Assembly: GCF_003601925.1 (NCBI RefSeq)
Contig: NZ_QZWH01000052.1
Span: 1 to 64,000, forward strand
Length of the DNA: 64,000 nt
DNA from: Buttiauxella izardii
Lineage (GTDB): Bacteria; Pseudomonadota; Gammaproteobacteria; Enterobacterales; Enterobacteriaceae
Direction of reading: 5' to 3'
In this document: positions 19,249 to 27,851 of the stretch, one piece after another
Layout of the letters: each line of letters begins with the position of its first letter
How positions within the stretch are numbered: position 1 is the first letter of the stretch
Notes under the pieces: generated by a model
What the model was told of the DNA's origin: nothing
Databases searched by the model: none
Seen by the model: only the letters and a program-made list of their open reading frames with translations
Made by a program: the position numbers and the translations under genes

Positions 19249-19358
19249 GTTAATTCCCCCTATGAGACCCCGTTAAGGCTCGTTCAAAGCAGTTTTATTA
19301 TTGTTTAACAAACCTTGAAAGCATGGCGAAGATTCACCAACCTTCTGAGTGTGTGAAA

Positions 19359-19381
19359 AATTAATTCGTATCGCAAATTAA
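19359..19381. promoter_or_regulatory. NagC operator, nagE side
   Basis: aattaattcgtatcgcaaattaa is near-identical to the E. coli nagE operator. Its centre is 96 bp from the nagB operator at 19455, in keeping with the DNA loop that represses both promoters in E. coli. Confidence 0.8.
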
Positions 19382-19393
19382 ACACCCTTTTTT

Positions 19394-19409
19394 TGTGATT
19401 AAAATCACC
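19394..19409. promoter_or_regulatory. CRP site between nagE and nagB
   Basis: TGTGA-ttaaaa-TCACC, one mismatch from consensus, lies between the two NagC operators as in E. coli, where it serves nagE and nagB. Confidence 0.75.
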
Positions 19410-19454
19410 AAATATTGTTATTACACTCCCCTTTGGCTAGCTATCGACTAAAAC

Positions 19455-19477
19455 TTATTTTATCATCCGAAAAATCA
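19455..19477. promoter_or_regulatory. NagC operator, nagB side
   Basis: ttattttatcatccgaaaaatca keeps the A/T-rich flanks of the E. coli nagB operator. It lies about 115 bp before nagB. Confidence 0.7.
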
Positions 19478-19582
19478 AGACAGATTGATCCCGTCTTCGC
19501 CAGTTTGAAACTGCGTTACCCTTAAAGGGTTCGGACATTCAATCTTTCTAATAACGTTTTCTATTAACTTATGAGGTGAATG

Positions 19583-20383
19583 ATGAGACTGATTCCCCTG
19601 GCTACCCCAGCTCAAGTTGGCAAATGGGCAGCACGCCATATCGTTAAGCGTATCAATGCGTTTAATCCGACAGCAGATCGTCCTTTCCTGCTGGGCCTGC
19701 CAACTGGCGGTACTCCACTTGAAGCGTATAAAGCGCTGGTAGAGATGCACAAAGCGGGCCAGGTTAGCTTTAAAAACGTCGTCACCTTTAATATGGATGA
19801 ATACGTTGGCCTGCCAAAAGAGCATCCAGAAAGCTATCACACCTTTATGCACCGCAATTTCTTTGACCACGTTGATATCCCAGCAGAAAACATCAACCTG
19901 CTGAATGGTAACGCCGAGGATGTTGACGCAGAATGCCGTCGTTATGAAGAAAAAATTCGCTCATACGGCAAAATTCACCTGTTCATGGGTGGAGTGGGCA
20001 ACGACGGTCATATCGCATTCAACGAGCCGGCTTCTTCTCTGGCCTCTCGTACCCGTATCAAAACCCTGACTCATGACACCCGTGTTGCAAACTCCCGTTT
20101 CTTTGATGGTGATGTTTCTCAGGTTCCAAAATATGCACTGACCGTAGGCGTGGGCACGCTGCTCGACGCTGAAGAAGTGATGATTTTGGTTCTCGGTCAT
20201 TTGAAAGCGCAAGCGCTGCAAGCGGCTGTGGAAGGTAACGTGAATCACATGTGGACCATTAGCTGTCTGCAACTGCACCCTAAAGCAGTGGTTGTTTGTG
20301 ATGAGCCGTCCACCATGGAACTCAAAGTGAAGACGCTGAAGTACTTCAATGAGCTCGAAGCAGAAAATATCAAAGGTCTTTAA
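19583..20383 (+). CDS. nagB: Glucosamine-6-phosphate deaminase
   Basis: 266 residues, as in E. coli. It converts GlcN-6-P to fructose-6-P and ammonia, the last step of GlcNAc use. Catalytic residues are visible: Asp72 in FNMDEYVG, and Asp141, His143 and Glu148 in [10 protein letters not shown]. Allosteric-site residues are in a conserved context. Two ATGs stand in tandem; I choose the second (19583, MRLIPL) because it matches E. coli and has GAGG six bases upstream. First gene of nagBACD. Confidence 0.97.
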   Translation: MRLIPLATPAQVGKWAARHIVKRINAFNPTADRPFLLGLPTGGTPLEAYKALVEMHKAGQVSFKNVVTFNMDEYVGLPKEHPESYHTFMHRNFFDHVDIPAENINLLNGNAEDVDAECRRYEEKIRSYGKIHLFMGGVGNDGHIAFNEPASSLASRTRIKTLTHDTRVANSRFFDGDVSQVPKYALTVGVGTLLDAEEVMILVLGHLKAQALQAAVEGNVNHMWTISCLQLHPKAVVVCDEPSTMELKVKTLKYFNELEAENIKGL

Positions 20384-20392
20384 ATACTAACT

Positions 20393-20453
20393 TATACCCT
20401 AAATAATTCGAGTTGCAGCCAACACCCCTGCAACTTGAAGTATGACGGGTATA
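20393..20453 (+). repeat. Short ERIC element with a 66-bp internal deletion
   Basis: 61 bp bounded by tataccc/gggtata inverted ends. It equals the 127-bp copy at 33843-33969 minus exactly 66 bp, the deletion ends falling on a repeated agcca (33867 and 33933 in the full copy). It fills most of the 82-bp nagB-nagA spacer and ends directly before the nagA ribosome binding site. Confidence 0.88.
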
Positions 20454-20465
20454 CCGGGGGTAACT

Positions 20466-21614
20466 ATGTTTGCACTAACTCACGGTCGGATTCATACCGG
20501 CCATGAAATTCTTGATGATCACGCGATTGTTATCGCGAACGGCCTGATTGAACGCGTTTGCCCGCGCTCAGATCTCCCAGCGGGTATTGAGACTCGTGAT
20601 GTGGGTGGTGCAATCATCGCCCCCGGTTTTATTGATGTGCAGTTGAATGGTTGTGGTGGTGTGCAGTTCAACGATTCAGCTGACGCGGTAACGGTTGAAA
20701 CGCTGGAAATCATGCAGAAAGCCAACGAGCGTTCTGGCTGTACTAGCTACCTGCCAACACTTATCACCGCCAGCGATGACCTGATGAAGCAAGGCGTGAA
20801 AGTGATGCGCGAATACCTGGCGAAGTATCAGCACCAGGCGCTCGGTCTGCATCTTGAAGGCCCATGGCTGAACATGGTGAAAAAAGGCACGCACAACCCA
20901 AGTTACGTGCGTAAACCAGACGCTGAACTGGTCGATTTCCTGTGCGAAAATGCAGATGTAATCACTAAAGTCACTCTGGCTCCAGAAATGGTCGAGCCTG
21001 AAGTCATTACCAAACTGGTTGCGGCGGGTATTATCGTCTCTGCCGGGCACTCCAATGCCACCGTAAAAGAAGCGAAAGTTGGCTTCCGTGCGGGTATTAC
21101 CTTCGCCACCCACCTGTTTAACGCGATGCCATACATTACTGGCCGCGAACCGGGTCTTGCTGGTGCAATTTTTGATGAGCCAGATGTTTACTGCGGTATC
21201 ATTGCCGATGGTTTACATGTGGACTATGCCAACATTCGTACGGCGAAAAAGGTTAAAGGCGATAAGCTTTGCCTCGTGACCGATGCCACTGCTCCGGCAG
21301 GCGCAAATATCGACGAGTTCATTTTCGCTGGAAAAACAATATACTACCGCGACGGTTTATGTGTAGATGAGAACGGTACGCTGAGCGGTTCTGCCCTGAC
21401 GATGATTGAAGGGGTACGTAATCTGGTTGAGCATGCTGGCATCGCATTAGACGAAGTGTTGCGCATGGCTGCGCTCTACCCTGCTCGCGCAATGGGCGTA
21501 GACCAGCATTTAGGCACTATTGAAGCAGGGAAAGTCGCCAACCTGACGACCTTTACCCGCAATTTTAAAATCACCAAGACCTTTGTTAATGGTAACGAGG
21601 TCGTAACTGAGTAA
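20466..21614 (+). CDS. nagA: N-acetylglucosamine-6-phosphate deacetylase
   Basis: 382 residues, as in E. coli. It deacetylates GlcNAc-6-P to GlcN-6-P; it also lowers GlcNAc-6-P, the NagC inducer. Amidohydrolase fold with metal-site HLEGPW near residue 127, SAGHSNA near 193, THLFNAMP near 214, IADGLHVDY near 247 and catalytic DATAPAG near 273. I choose the ATG at 20466 (MFALTHGRI), matching E. coli; the open frame reaches 24 bp upstream into the ERIC element. The likely Shine-Dalgarno is CGGGGG at 20455-20460, immediately after the ERIC end. Confidence 0.96.
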   Translation: MFALTHGRIHTGHEILDDHAIVIANGLIERVCPRSDLPAGIETRDVGGAIIAPGFIDVQLNGCGGVQFNDSADAVTVETLEIMQKANERSGCTSYLPTLITASDDLMKQGVKVMREYLAKYQHQALGLHLEGPWLNMVKKGTHNPSYVRKPDAELVDFLCENADVITKVTLAPEMVEPEVITKLVAAGIIVSAGHSNATVKEAKVGFRAGITFATHLFNAMPYITGREPGLAGAIFDEPDVYCGIIADGLHVDYANIRTAKKVKGDKLCLVTDATAPAGANIDEFIFAGKTIYYRDGLCVDENGTLSGSALTMIEGVRNLVEHAGIALDEVLRMAALYPARAMGVDQHLGTIEAGKVANLTTFTRNFKITKTFVNGNEVVTE

Positions 21615-21621
21615 TTAAGGC

Positions 21622-22842
21622 ATGACGACTGGCGGACAGGCTCAAATTGGTAATGTCGATCTGGTAAAACAGCTGAATAGCGCGGCGGTATATCGCCTGA
21701 TTGACCAACATGGGCCAATCTCTCGCATTCAAATTGCCGAGCAGAGCCAGCTAGCACCGGCCAGCGTCACGAAAATTACTCGTCAGTTAATTGAGCGCGG
21801 ACTGATCAAAGAAGTGGATCAGCAGGCTTCCACCGGGGGCCGCCGCGCTATCTCAATTATCACTGAAACCCGCAATTTCAACGCTATTGGCGTGCGTCTT
21901 GGACGCCATGACGCCACCATCACCCTGTTCGATCTCAGCGCAAAACCACTTGCCGAAGAGCATTACGCTCTGCCGGAACGCACTCAGGAAACGCTCGAAC
22001 ACGCGTTGCTGAATGCCATTTCCCAGTTTATCGAACTGTACCAGCGCAAAATGCGTGAACTGATTGCTATCTCCGTGATTCTGCCGGGCCTGGTGGATCC
22101 TGATAGCGGCGTGATTCGCTATATGCCGCATATCGAGGTCAACAACTGGTCGTTAGTCGATAGCCTTGAAAAACAGTTCAAAGTCACCTGTTACGTCGGC
22201 CATGATATCCGCAGCCTGGCGCTTGCTGAGCACTACTTTGGTGCAACTCACGACTGCGATGACTCCATTTTGGTGCGTGTTCACCGTGGTACGGGCGCGG
22301 GAATCTTGTCCAACGGGCGCATTTTTATTGGTCGTAACGGTAACGTCGGCGAGATTGGCCATATTCAGGTCGACCCTTTAGGCGAGCGTTGCCACTGCGG
22401 GAACTTTGGCTGCCTGGAAACTATTGCAGCCAATGCCGCGATTGAACACCGTGTGCGCCACTTGCTCGAGCAGGGCTACAACAGCCGCCTGACGCTTGAA
22501 GATTGCGATATTACCGCGATTTGCAAAGCCGCTAACAAAGGCGATGCGCTGGCCTGTGAAGTCATTGAGCATGTGGGCCGTCACCTGGGCAAAGCCATCG
22601 CCATTGCGATTAACCTGTTTAACCCGCAAAAAGTGGTGATTGCCGGTGAAATCATTGAAGCCGAAAAAGTGCTGTTGCCTGCCATTGAAGGCTGCATTAA
22701 TACGCAGGTATTGAAAGCGTTTCGCAAGAACTTGCCTGTGGTGCGTTCAAAATTGGATGACCGTTCAGCCATTGGCGCGTTCGCACTGGTTAAACGCTCG
22801 ATGCTAAATGGTGTTCTGCTTCAACGTTTGCTGGAAAGTTAA
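21622..22842 (+). CDS. nagC: NagC, GlcNAc-responsive ROK-family repressor
   Basis: 406 residues, as in E. coli. The N-terminal winged helix (about 15-80, GPISRIQIAEQSQLAP) is followed by a ROK domain with the zinc motif CHCGNFGCLE near 257. It represses nagE-nagBACD and chiP in the absence of GlcNAc-6-P; operators for it are seen at 15031, 15263, 19359 and 19455. It starts 7 bp after nagA in the same operon. Confidence 0.97.
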   Translation: MTTGGQAQIGNVDLVKQLNSAAVYRLIDQHGPISRIQIAEQSQLAPASVTKITRQLIERGLIKEVDQQASTGGRRAISIITETRNFNAIGVRLGRHDATITLFDLSAKPLAEEHYALPERTQETLEHALLNAISQFIELYQRKMRELIAISVILPGLVDPDSGVIRYMPHIEVNNWSLVDSLEKQFKVTCYVGHDIRSLALAEHYFGATHDCDDSILVRVHRGTGAGILSNGRIFIGRNGNVGEIGHIQVDPLGERCHCGNFGCLETIAANAAIEHRVRHLLEQGYNSRLTLEDCDITAICKAANKGDALACEVIEHVGRHLGKAIAIAINLFNPQKVVIAGEIIEAEKVLLPAIEGCINTQVLKAFRKNLPVVRSKLDDRSAIGAFALVKRSMLNGVLLQRLLES

Positions 22843-22904
22843 TCCAGCCAGCAGCCTTTTTACGCTATAGTTACGCCTTCCTGAAATGTGAGCAAGAGTA
22901 GTTA

Positions 22905-23657
22905 ATGACCATTCAGAATGTAATTTGTGATATTGACGGCGTGCTGATGCACGACAACGTCGCCGTACCTGGTGCGAATGAATTCTTAGCCCGCATCATG
23001 GATAAAGGGATGCCGTTGGTACTGCTGACCAACTATCCATCGCAAACAGGGCAAGACCTGGCTAACCGTTTTGCTTCCGCCGGTATCGATGTTCCTGATA
23101 GCGTGTTTTATACCTCCGCAATGGCAACTGCCGATTTCCTGCGTCGCCAGGAAGGGAAAAAAGCCTACGTCGTCGGTGAAGGCGCATTGATTCATGAGCT
23201 GTATAAAGCAGGCTTTACCATCACAGATATTAACCCTGACTTTGTTATTGTTGGTGAGACGCGTTCCTATAACTGGGAAATGATGCACAAAGCCGCTTAT
23301 TTTGTGGCGAACGGTGCACGTTTTATTGCGACCAACCCTGATACCCATGGCCGTGGCTATTATCCGGCGTGTGGTGCGCTCTGCGCGGGTATCGAGAAAA
23401 TTTCTGGTCGCAAACCCTTCTGCGTTGGCAAGCCAAGCCCGTGGATTATCCGTGCGGCGCTCAATAAAATGCAGGCGCATTCCGAGCACACGGTGATTGT
23501 CGGCGATAACCTGCGCACCGATATTCTTGCAGGCTTCCAGGCGGGTTTAGAAACCATTCTGGTGCTGTCCGGCGTTTCCACGCTGAACGACATTGATGCC
23601 ATGCCGTTCCGCCCTTCGTGGATTTACCCGTCTGTTGCCGAAGTCGATATTATCTAA
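22905..23657 (+). CDS. nagD: NagD (UmpH), UMP-preferring HAD phosphatase
   Basis: 250 residues, as in E. coli. HAD superfamily, cap type IIA: nucleophile motif DIDGVLMHD (Asp9), LTNYPS (motif II), lysine in GKPSPWII, and acidic GDNLRTD motif. The E. coli enzyme removes phosphate from UMP and limits pyrimidine overflow; its link to GlcNAc catabolism is by operon membership only. Last gene of nagBACD; a terminator follows at 23667. Confidence 0.96.
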   Translation: MTIQNVICDIDGVLMHDNVAVPGANEFLARIMDKGMPLVLLTNYPSQTGQDLANRFASAGIDVPDSVFYTSAMATADFLRRQEGKKAYVVGEGALIHELYKAGFTITDINPDFVIVGETRSYNWEMMHKAAYFVANGARFIATNPDTHGRGYYPACGALCAGIEKISGRKPFCVGKPSPWIIRAALNKMQAHSEHTVIVGDNLRTDILAGFQAGLETILVLSGVSTLNDIDAMPFRPSWIYPSVAEVDII

Positions 23658-23666
23658 TTAATGATT

Positions 23667-23690
23667 CGCCCGGTTTTCGCCGGGCGTTTT
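23667..23690 (+). terminator. Terminator of nagBACD
   Basis: Stem cgcccgg/ccgggcg with a 6-nt loop followed by TTTT. The rest of the 277-bp spacer to asnB is A/T-rich with no further feature I can support. Confidence 0.8.
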
Positions 23691-23934
23691 GCCGATTCAA
23701 CAATCTTTTTCCCCTTCTCTGAATGCCAGCCTGGCGATTTCACCAAAAATTGCAGATCCGCTAATAATTGCGCTCATTTCATCATCATTTTTCAGTAATC
23801 AACAATCACCATTGAACTATTTACCCCTTAAAGTCTAAAGGACTTGCATTCCCGTCAATGATTGAGCATTTTCATATTCATGCAACGCAACAATACAATT
23901 TAATGGCTCAAAGAAGCATTACGGAGAGAGTTCT

Positions 23935-25599
23935 ATGTGTTCAATTTTTGGTGTTCTGGATATTAAGACCGATGCGGTCGAACTGCGTAAGAAAGCGCTC
24001 GAGTTATCTCGCCTGATGCGCCACCGTGGCCCAGATTGGTCCGGTGTTTATGCACATGAAAAAGCCATCCTTTCTCACGAACGTCTCTCTATTGTTGACG
24101 TAAATGCGGGCGCTCAGCCGCTTTACAACAAAGCCAAAACTCACGCTCTGGCCGTTAACGGTGAAATCTACAACCACCAGGCGCTGCGCGCTGAATATGG
24201 TGATCGTTACGAATTCCAGACCGGTTCTGACTGCGAAGTGATCCTGGCGCTGTATCAGGAAAAAGGCCCAGAGTTCCTGGATGACCTGCAAGGCATGTTT
24301 GCTTTCGTTCTGTATGACGAAGTGCAGGACGCTTACCTGATTGGCCGCGACCATATCGGCATCATCCCGTTGTATATGGGCCATGACGAACACGGCAACA
24401 TGTATGTGGCTTCTGAAATGAAAGCGCTGGTTCCCGTTTGCCGCACTATCAAAGAGTTCCCGGCTGGCAGCTACCTGTGGAGCAAAGACGGTGAAATCCG
24501 CAGTTACTACCAGCGTGACTGGTTCGAATACGATGCGGTGAAAGACAACGTCACTGACAAAAACGAATTGCGTCAGGCGCTGGAAGACGCGGTGAAAAGC
24601 CACCTGATGTCTGACGTGCCGTATGGCGTATTGCTCTCTGGCGGCCTGGATTCATCGGTTATTTCGGCTATCACCAAGAAATTTGCCGCGCGCCGCGTAG
24701 AAGATGAAGAGCGTTCTGAAGCCTGGTGGCCGCAGTTGCACTCATTTGCTGTGGGCCTGGTCGGTTCGCCTGACCTGAAAGCCGCGCAAGAAGTGGCAAA
24801 TCATTTAGGTACTGTGCACCACGAAATTCATTTCACGGTGCAAGAAGGCCTCGATGCGATCCGCGATGTTATCTATCACATTGAAACTTACGATGTGACC
24901 ACCATTCGCGCTTCTACCCCAATGTATTTGATGTCCCGTAAAATCAAAGCCATGGGCATCAAGATGGTGCTGTCCGGTGAAGGTTCTGATGAAGTATTTG
25001 GCGGCTACCTGTACTTCCATAAAGCGCCGAACGATAAAGAACTGCATGAAGAAACTGTTCGTAAGCTGCAAGCGCTGCATATGTTTGACTGCGCGCGTGC
25101 CAACAAAGCGATGTCAGCCTGGGGTGTGGAAGCTCGCGTACCGTTCCTGGACAAGAAATTCCTCGATGTTGCGATGCGCATTAACCCGAAAGACAAAATG
25201 TGCGGCAACGGCAAAATGGAAAAACATATCCTGCGTGAATGTTTTGAATCTTATTTGCCAGCCAGCGTGGCATGGCGTCAGAAAGAGCAATTCTCTGACG
25301 GAGTAGGTTATAGCTGGATTGATACTCTGAAAGAAGTCGCTGCGGCTCAGGTCACCGATCAACAACTGGAAACCGCAAGCTACCGTTTCCCATACAACAC
25401 GCCAGGCTCTAAAGAAGCGTATTTGTATCGTGAAATCTTTGAAGAGTTATTCCCGCTGCCAAGCGCTGCACATTGCGTTCCTGGCGGTCCATCAGTGGCC
25501 TGTTCTTCTGCTAAGGCTATTGAATGGGATGAAGCGTTCAAAACAATGAATGATCCATCAGGTCGTGCGGTGGGTGTTCACCAGTCAGCTTACAAATAA
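23935..25599 (+). CDS. asnB: Asparagine synthetase B (glutamine-hydrolysing)
   Basis: 554 residues, as in E. coli. N-terminal glutaminase domain with nucleophile Cys2 (MCSIFG) and the MRHRGPD and VNGEIYNH motifs; C-terminal synthetase domain with the PP-loop LSGGLDSS near residue 232. It makes Asn from Asp, Gln and ATP. The start is fixed because the mature enzyme needs Cys2; RBS GGAGAG is eight bases upstream. Monocistronic, with a terminator at 25618. Confidence 0.98.
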   Translation: MCSIFGVLDIKTDAVELRKKALELSRLMRHRGPDWSGVYAHEKAILSHERLSIVDVNAGAQPLYNKAKTHALAVNGEIYNHQALRAEYGDRYEFQTGSDCEVILALYQEKGPEFLDDLQGMFAFVLYDEVQDAYLIGRDHIGIIPLYMGHDEHGNMYVASEMKALVPVCRTIKEFPAGSYLWSKDGEIRSYYQRDWFEYDAVKDNVTDKNELRQALEDAVKSHLMSDVPYGVLLSGGLDSSVISAITKKFAARRVEDEERSEAWWPQLHSFAVGLVGSPDLKAAQEVANHLGTVHHEIHFTVQEGLDAIRDVIYHIETYDVTTIRASTPMYLMSRKIKAMGIKMVLSGEGSDEVFGGYLYFHKAPNDKELHEETVRKLQALHMFDCARANKAMSAWGVEARVPFLDKKFLDVAMRINPKDKMCGNGKMEKHILRECFESYLPASVAWRQKEQFSDGVGYSWIDTLKEVAAAQVTDQQLETASYRFPYNTPGSKEAYLYREIFEELFPLPSAAHCVPGGPSVACSSAKAIEWDEAFKTMNDPSGRAVGVHQSAYK

Positions 25600-25617
25600 G
25601 CGAACAAAATTAATGAC

Positions 25618-25641
25618 ACGGGCCTACGGGCCCGTTTTTGT
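25618..25641 (+). terminator. Terminator of asnB
   Basis: Stem acgggcc/ggcccgt with tetraloop tacg, then GTTTTTG. Confidence 0.88.
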
Positions 25642-25781
25642 TTCTGCAAGATTCCTTATCGCTTATCCGGGCTTTTCCCTCACATAAAACCACGAAATAA
25701 CCGATTTTTGACGAATATTGCATCAAGCTGTTCGTAAGCTAATCAAACAGACAATTTACGCCAATTTTCGGGAAAAAATTG

Positions 25782-25810
25782 TTGACGCTAGAAGGCCAAC
25801 TACGCATAAT
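25782..25810 (+). promoter_or_regulatory. Promoter of the tRNA operon
   Basis: TTGACG (25782) and CATAAT (25805) with a 17-bp spacer, followed by a GC-rich discriminator gcgccccgc typical of stringently controlled stable-RNA promoters. It lies 40 bp before the first tRNA. Confidence 0.85.
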
Positions 25811-25849
25811 GCGCCCCGCAACGCCGATAAGGTTACGCAGAAAAAAGAA

Positions 25850-25926
25850 GGCTACTTAGCTCAGCTGGTTAGAGCACATCACTCATAATGATGGGGTCAC
25901 AGGTTCGATTCCCGTAGTAGCCACCA
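25850..25926 (+). tRNA. metT: tRNA-Met (CAT), elongator
   Basis: 77 nt with encoded CCA, anticodon loop ctCATaa, T-loop ggTTCGAttcc. It matches E. coli metT/metU. First gene of the cluster. Confidence 0.97.
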
Positions 25927-25943
25927 TTAATTCTTTTTTTAGC

Positions 25944-26028
25944 GCGGGAGTGGCGAAATTGGTAGACGCACCAGATTTAGGTTCTGGCGCCGCAAGGTGT
26001 GCGAGTTCAAGTCTCGCCTCCCGCACCA
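25944..26028 (+). tRNA. leuW: tRNA-Leu (TAG)
   Basis: 85 nt with the long class II variable arm (cgccgcaaggtgtg), anticodon TAG in gatTTAGgt context and encoded CCA. It corresponds to E. coli leuW in sequence and position. Confidence 0.97.
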
Positions 26029-26046
26029 TTTAACGCGTTGCACGGA

Positions 26047-26121
26047 TGGGGTATCGCCAAGCGGTAAGGCACCGGTTTTTGATACCGGCATTCCCTGGTT
26101 CGAATCCAGGTACCCCAGCCA
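26047..26121 (+). tRNA. glnU: tRNA-Gln (TTG), copy 1
   Basis: 75 nt beginning with the unpaired-type T1 of tRNA-Gln (tggggtat), anticodon TTG, encoded CCA. Identical to the copy at 26177-26251 and to E. coli glnU/glnW as I recall. Confidence 0.97.
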
Positions 26122-26176
26122 ATTTTTTTGACATAGCAGTTTTCGAAATAGCACGTTAGTTTTGTGCGCCCTTAGT

Positions 26177-26251
26177 TGGGGTATCGCCAAGCGGTAAGGC
26201 ACCGGTTTTTGATACCGGCATTCCCTGGTTCGAATCCAGGTACCCCAGCCA
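26177..26251 (+). tRNA. glnW: tRNA-Gln (TTG), copy 2
   Basis: 75 nt, identical to copy 1 over its whole length, anticodon TTG, encoded CCA. The 55-bp spacer before it is A/T-rich. Confidence 0.97.
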
Positions 26252-26291
26252 TTCGAAAAAGCATTCAGTCGAAGAAATAGTTTTAAAATTT

Positions 26292-26368
26292 GGCTACTTA
26301 GCTCAGCTGGTTAGAGCACATCACTCATAATGATGGGGTCACAGGTTCGATTCCCGTAGTAGCCACCA
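26292..26368 (+). tRNA. metU: tRNA-Met (CAT), second copy
   Basis: 77 nt, identical to the first tRNA-Met at 25850-25926, with encoded CCA. Confidence 0.97.
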
Positions 26369-26374
26369 TATTTT

Positions 26375-26449
26375 TGGGGTATCGCCAAGCGGTAAGGCTC
26401 TGGTTTCTGATACCAGCATTCCGAGGTTCGAATCCTCGTACCCCAGCCA
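26375..26449 (+). tRNA. glnV: tRNA-Gln (CTG)
   Basis: 75 nt, anticodon CTG, encoded CCA, stem ctggt/accag. It matches E. coli glnV/glnX except in the anticodon stem. E. coli K-12 carries two of these genes (glnV, glnX); only one is present here. Only 6 bp separate it from the preceding tRNA-Met. Confidence 0.96.
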
Positions 26450-26454
26450 AAATG

Positions 26455-26482
26455 AAAAGCTCGCTCAGGCGAGCTTTTTGCT
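26455..26482 (+). terminator. Terminator of the tRNA operon
   Basis: 10-bp perfect stem aaaagctcgc/gcgagctttt with loop tcag, then TTTTTG. Confidence 0.9.
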
Positions 26483-26503
26483 TTTCTGCGTTTAGAAATG
26501 TTC

Positions 26504-26530
26504 AAATAAAAAAGAGCGGTTTCCCGCCCT
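26504..26530 (-). terminator. Terminator of ubiF
   Basis: On the minus strand, stem agggcgg/ccgctct (one G-U pair) with loop gaaa, then TTTTTTATTT. Confidence 0.75.
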
Positions 26531-26540
26531 TCTCCGCAAT

Positions 26541-27716
26541 TCATAATCCTAATGCATACTTCAACGCCTGGCGTTTGAGTACACCACCGCGTTCGGCTGC
26601 CATTAATCCTAAGTTACGAATCACCCGCAGCGGCCCTAAACTATTGCTAAAACCGGCGTAAAAAAGATCCATACCGCTTTGCATCAGGAAGTTATCCGCC
26701 TGCCTGCGCGTCTGGTAGCGCTTCAACACTCGCGCATCTGCCCAGTTTTCACCATAACTGCGCGCGTTAAGCATCACATCCAGCAATGCGTCTACATCCC
26801 GATATCCGAGGTTTACGCCCTGCCCCGCTAATGGGTGAATGGTATGTGCAGCATCACCAATTAATGCCAGACCTTGCTGGGTATATTGCAACGCGTGGCG
26901 TCGTGTCAGAGGAAATGCGCCGCTGGCGACCGGCATCACTTTTCCTAAGCGTGCCGGGAAGCTCGCTTCAATCGCTTTTTGCAGTTGCGGCATCGTCATA
27001 TTCTGCAACTGGCGAATACGTGCCGGTGAGTCGTACCACACCAGCGACGCCCAGTTATCAAACAGCGGTAAAAATGCGTGCGGGCCGTTTGGCGTAAAAT
27101 GCTGCCAGGTGCTGTCACCCGGCTTTTGTTCACACTTCACGGTAATCAACATGCAAGACTGGCGATATTCCCAGGCATGAATCCCGATTCCCGCCCAATG
27201 GCGAACCTGAGAGTTTGCACCGTCTGCACCAATCACCATCGGCGCTGTTAACGTCTGCCGTTCGGCAAACTGTAGCGTCCAATGCCCTGCTTCTTTATGC
27301 ATACCTGTGAGTTGCGCCGGACAAATCAAAGTGACGTTGGAATGCGCTTCAAGTGCCTGCCACAACGCAAGTTGCAGCACGTGGTTTTCAACCATATAGC
27401 CAAGCTCTGGCAGACCCAATTCCTGCGCATTAAAGCTGACGTGTGCGCTTTCCCACTCCCAGGTTTCGAGCTGGCGATACGCATGGCTACGCATTGAGCG
27501 AATTGCATCCCAGACGCCGAGTGATTTCAACAAACCGACCGAAGCGCTACTAATAGCCGAAATGCGCACATCGGGCTGGCTTGTGGCATCAAAAGCAGCG
27601 GGTGCCTGATGCTCAATCACCGCCACCTTGAAACCATTTTGTGCAAGACCGAGCGCCGCAGCCGCACCGACCATACCGCCGCCGACCACCGCAACATCAA
27701 TTGACTGGTTCAACAT
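26541..27716 (-). CDS. ubiF: UbiF, 3-demethoxyubiquinol 3-hydroxylase
   Basis: 391 residues, as in E. coli. An FAD monooxygenase of the UbiH/COQ6 family that adds the C5/C3 hydroxyl in ubiquinone synthesis. FAD-binding GGGMVGAA near residue 12, the DG motif (VIGADGANSQVR) near 160, and GDAAHTIHPLAGQGVNLG near 285 are all intact. RBS lies close to the ATG at 27716. Divergent from miaB across a 135-bp spacer, as in E. coli. Confidence 0.97.
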   Translation of the reverse strand: MLNQSIDVAVVGGGMVGAAAALGLAQNGFKVAVIEHQAPAAFDATSQPDVRISAISSASVGLLKSLGVWDAIRSMRSHAYRQLETWEWESAHVSFNAQELGLPELGYMVENHVLQLALWQALEAHSNVTLICPAQLTGMHKEAGHWTLQFAERQTLTAPMVIGADGANSQVRHWAGIGIHAWEYRQSCMLITVKCEQKPGDSTWQHFTPNGPHAFLPLFDNWASLVWYDSPARIRQLQNMTMPQLQKAIEASFPARLGKVMPVASGAFPLTRRHALQYTQQGLALIGDAAHTIHPLAGQGVNLGYRDVDALLDVMLNARSYGENWADARVLKRYQTRRQADNFLMQSGMDLFYAGFSNSLGPLRVIRNLGLMAAERGGVLKRQALKYALGL

Positions 27717-27851
27717 GATGATTTTGTCCTTAAATTGTCTATGCTGATTCTACCGGATTTTTACCCAAGTTTCGTAGGCTGGTCACATCAAGGCCAAAGC
27801 ATTACAATACGCCGCCTGAATTCCTGGCTTTAACTGAGCAATGGCAAGTCG

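Noticed and set aside
26047-26251. Direct repeat with about 55-bp spacer, suggestive of an array or duplication element
   Set aside because: The repeat units are two complete identical tRNA-Gln genes; there is no CRISPR-like periodicity.
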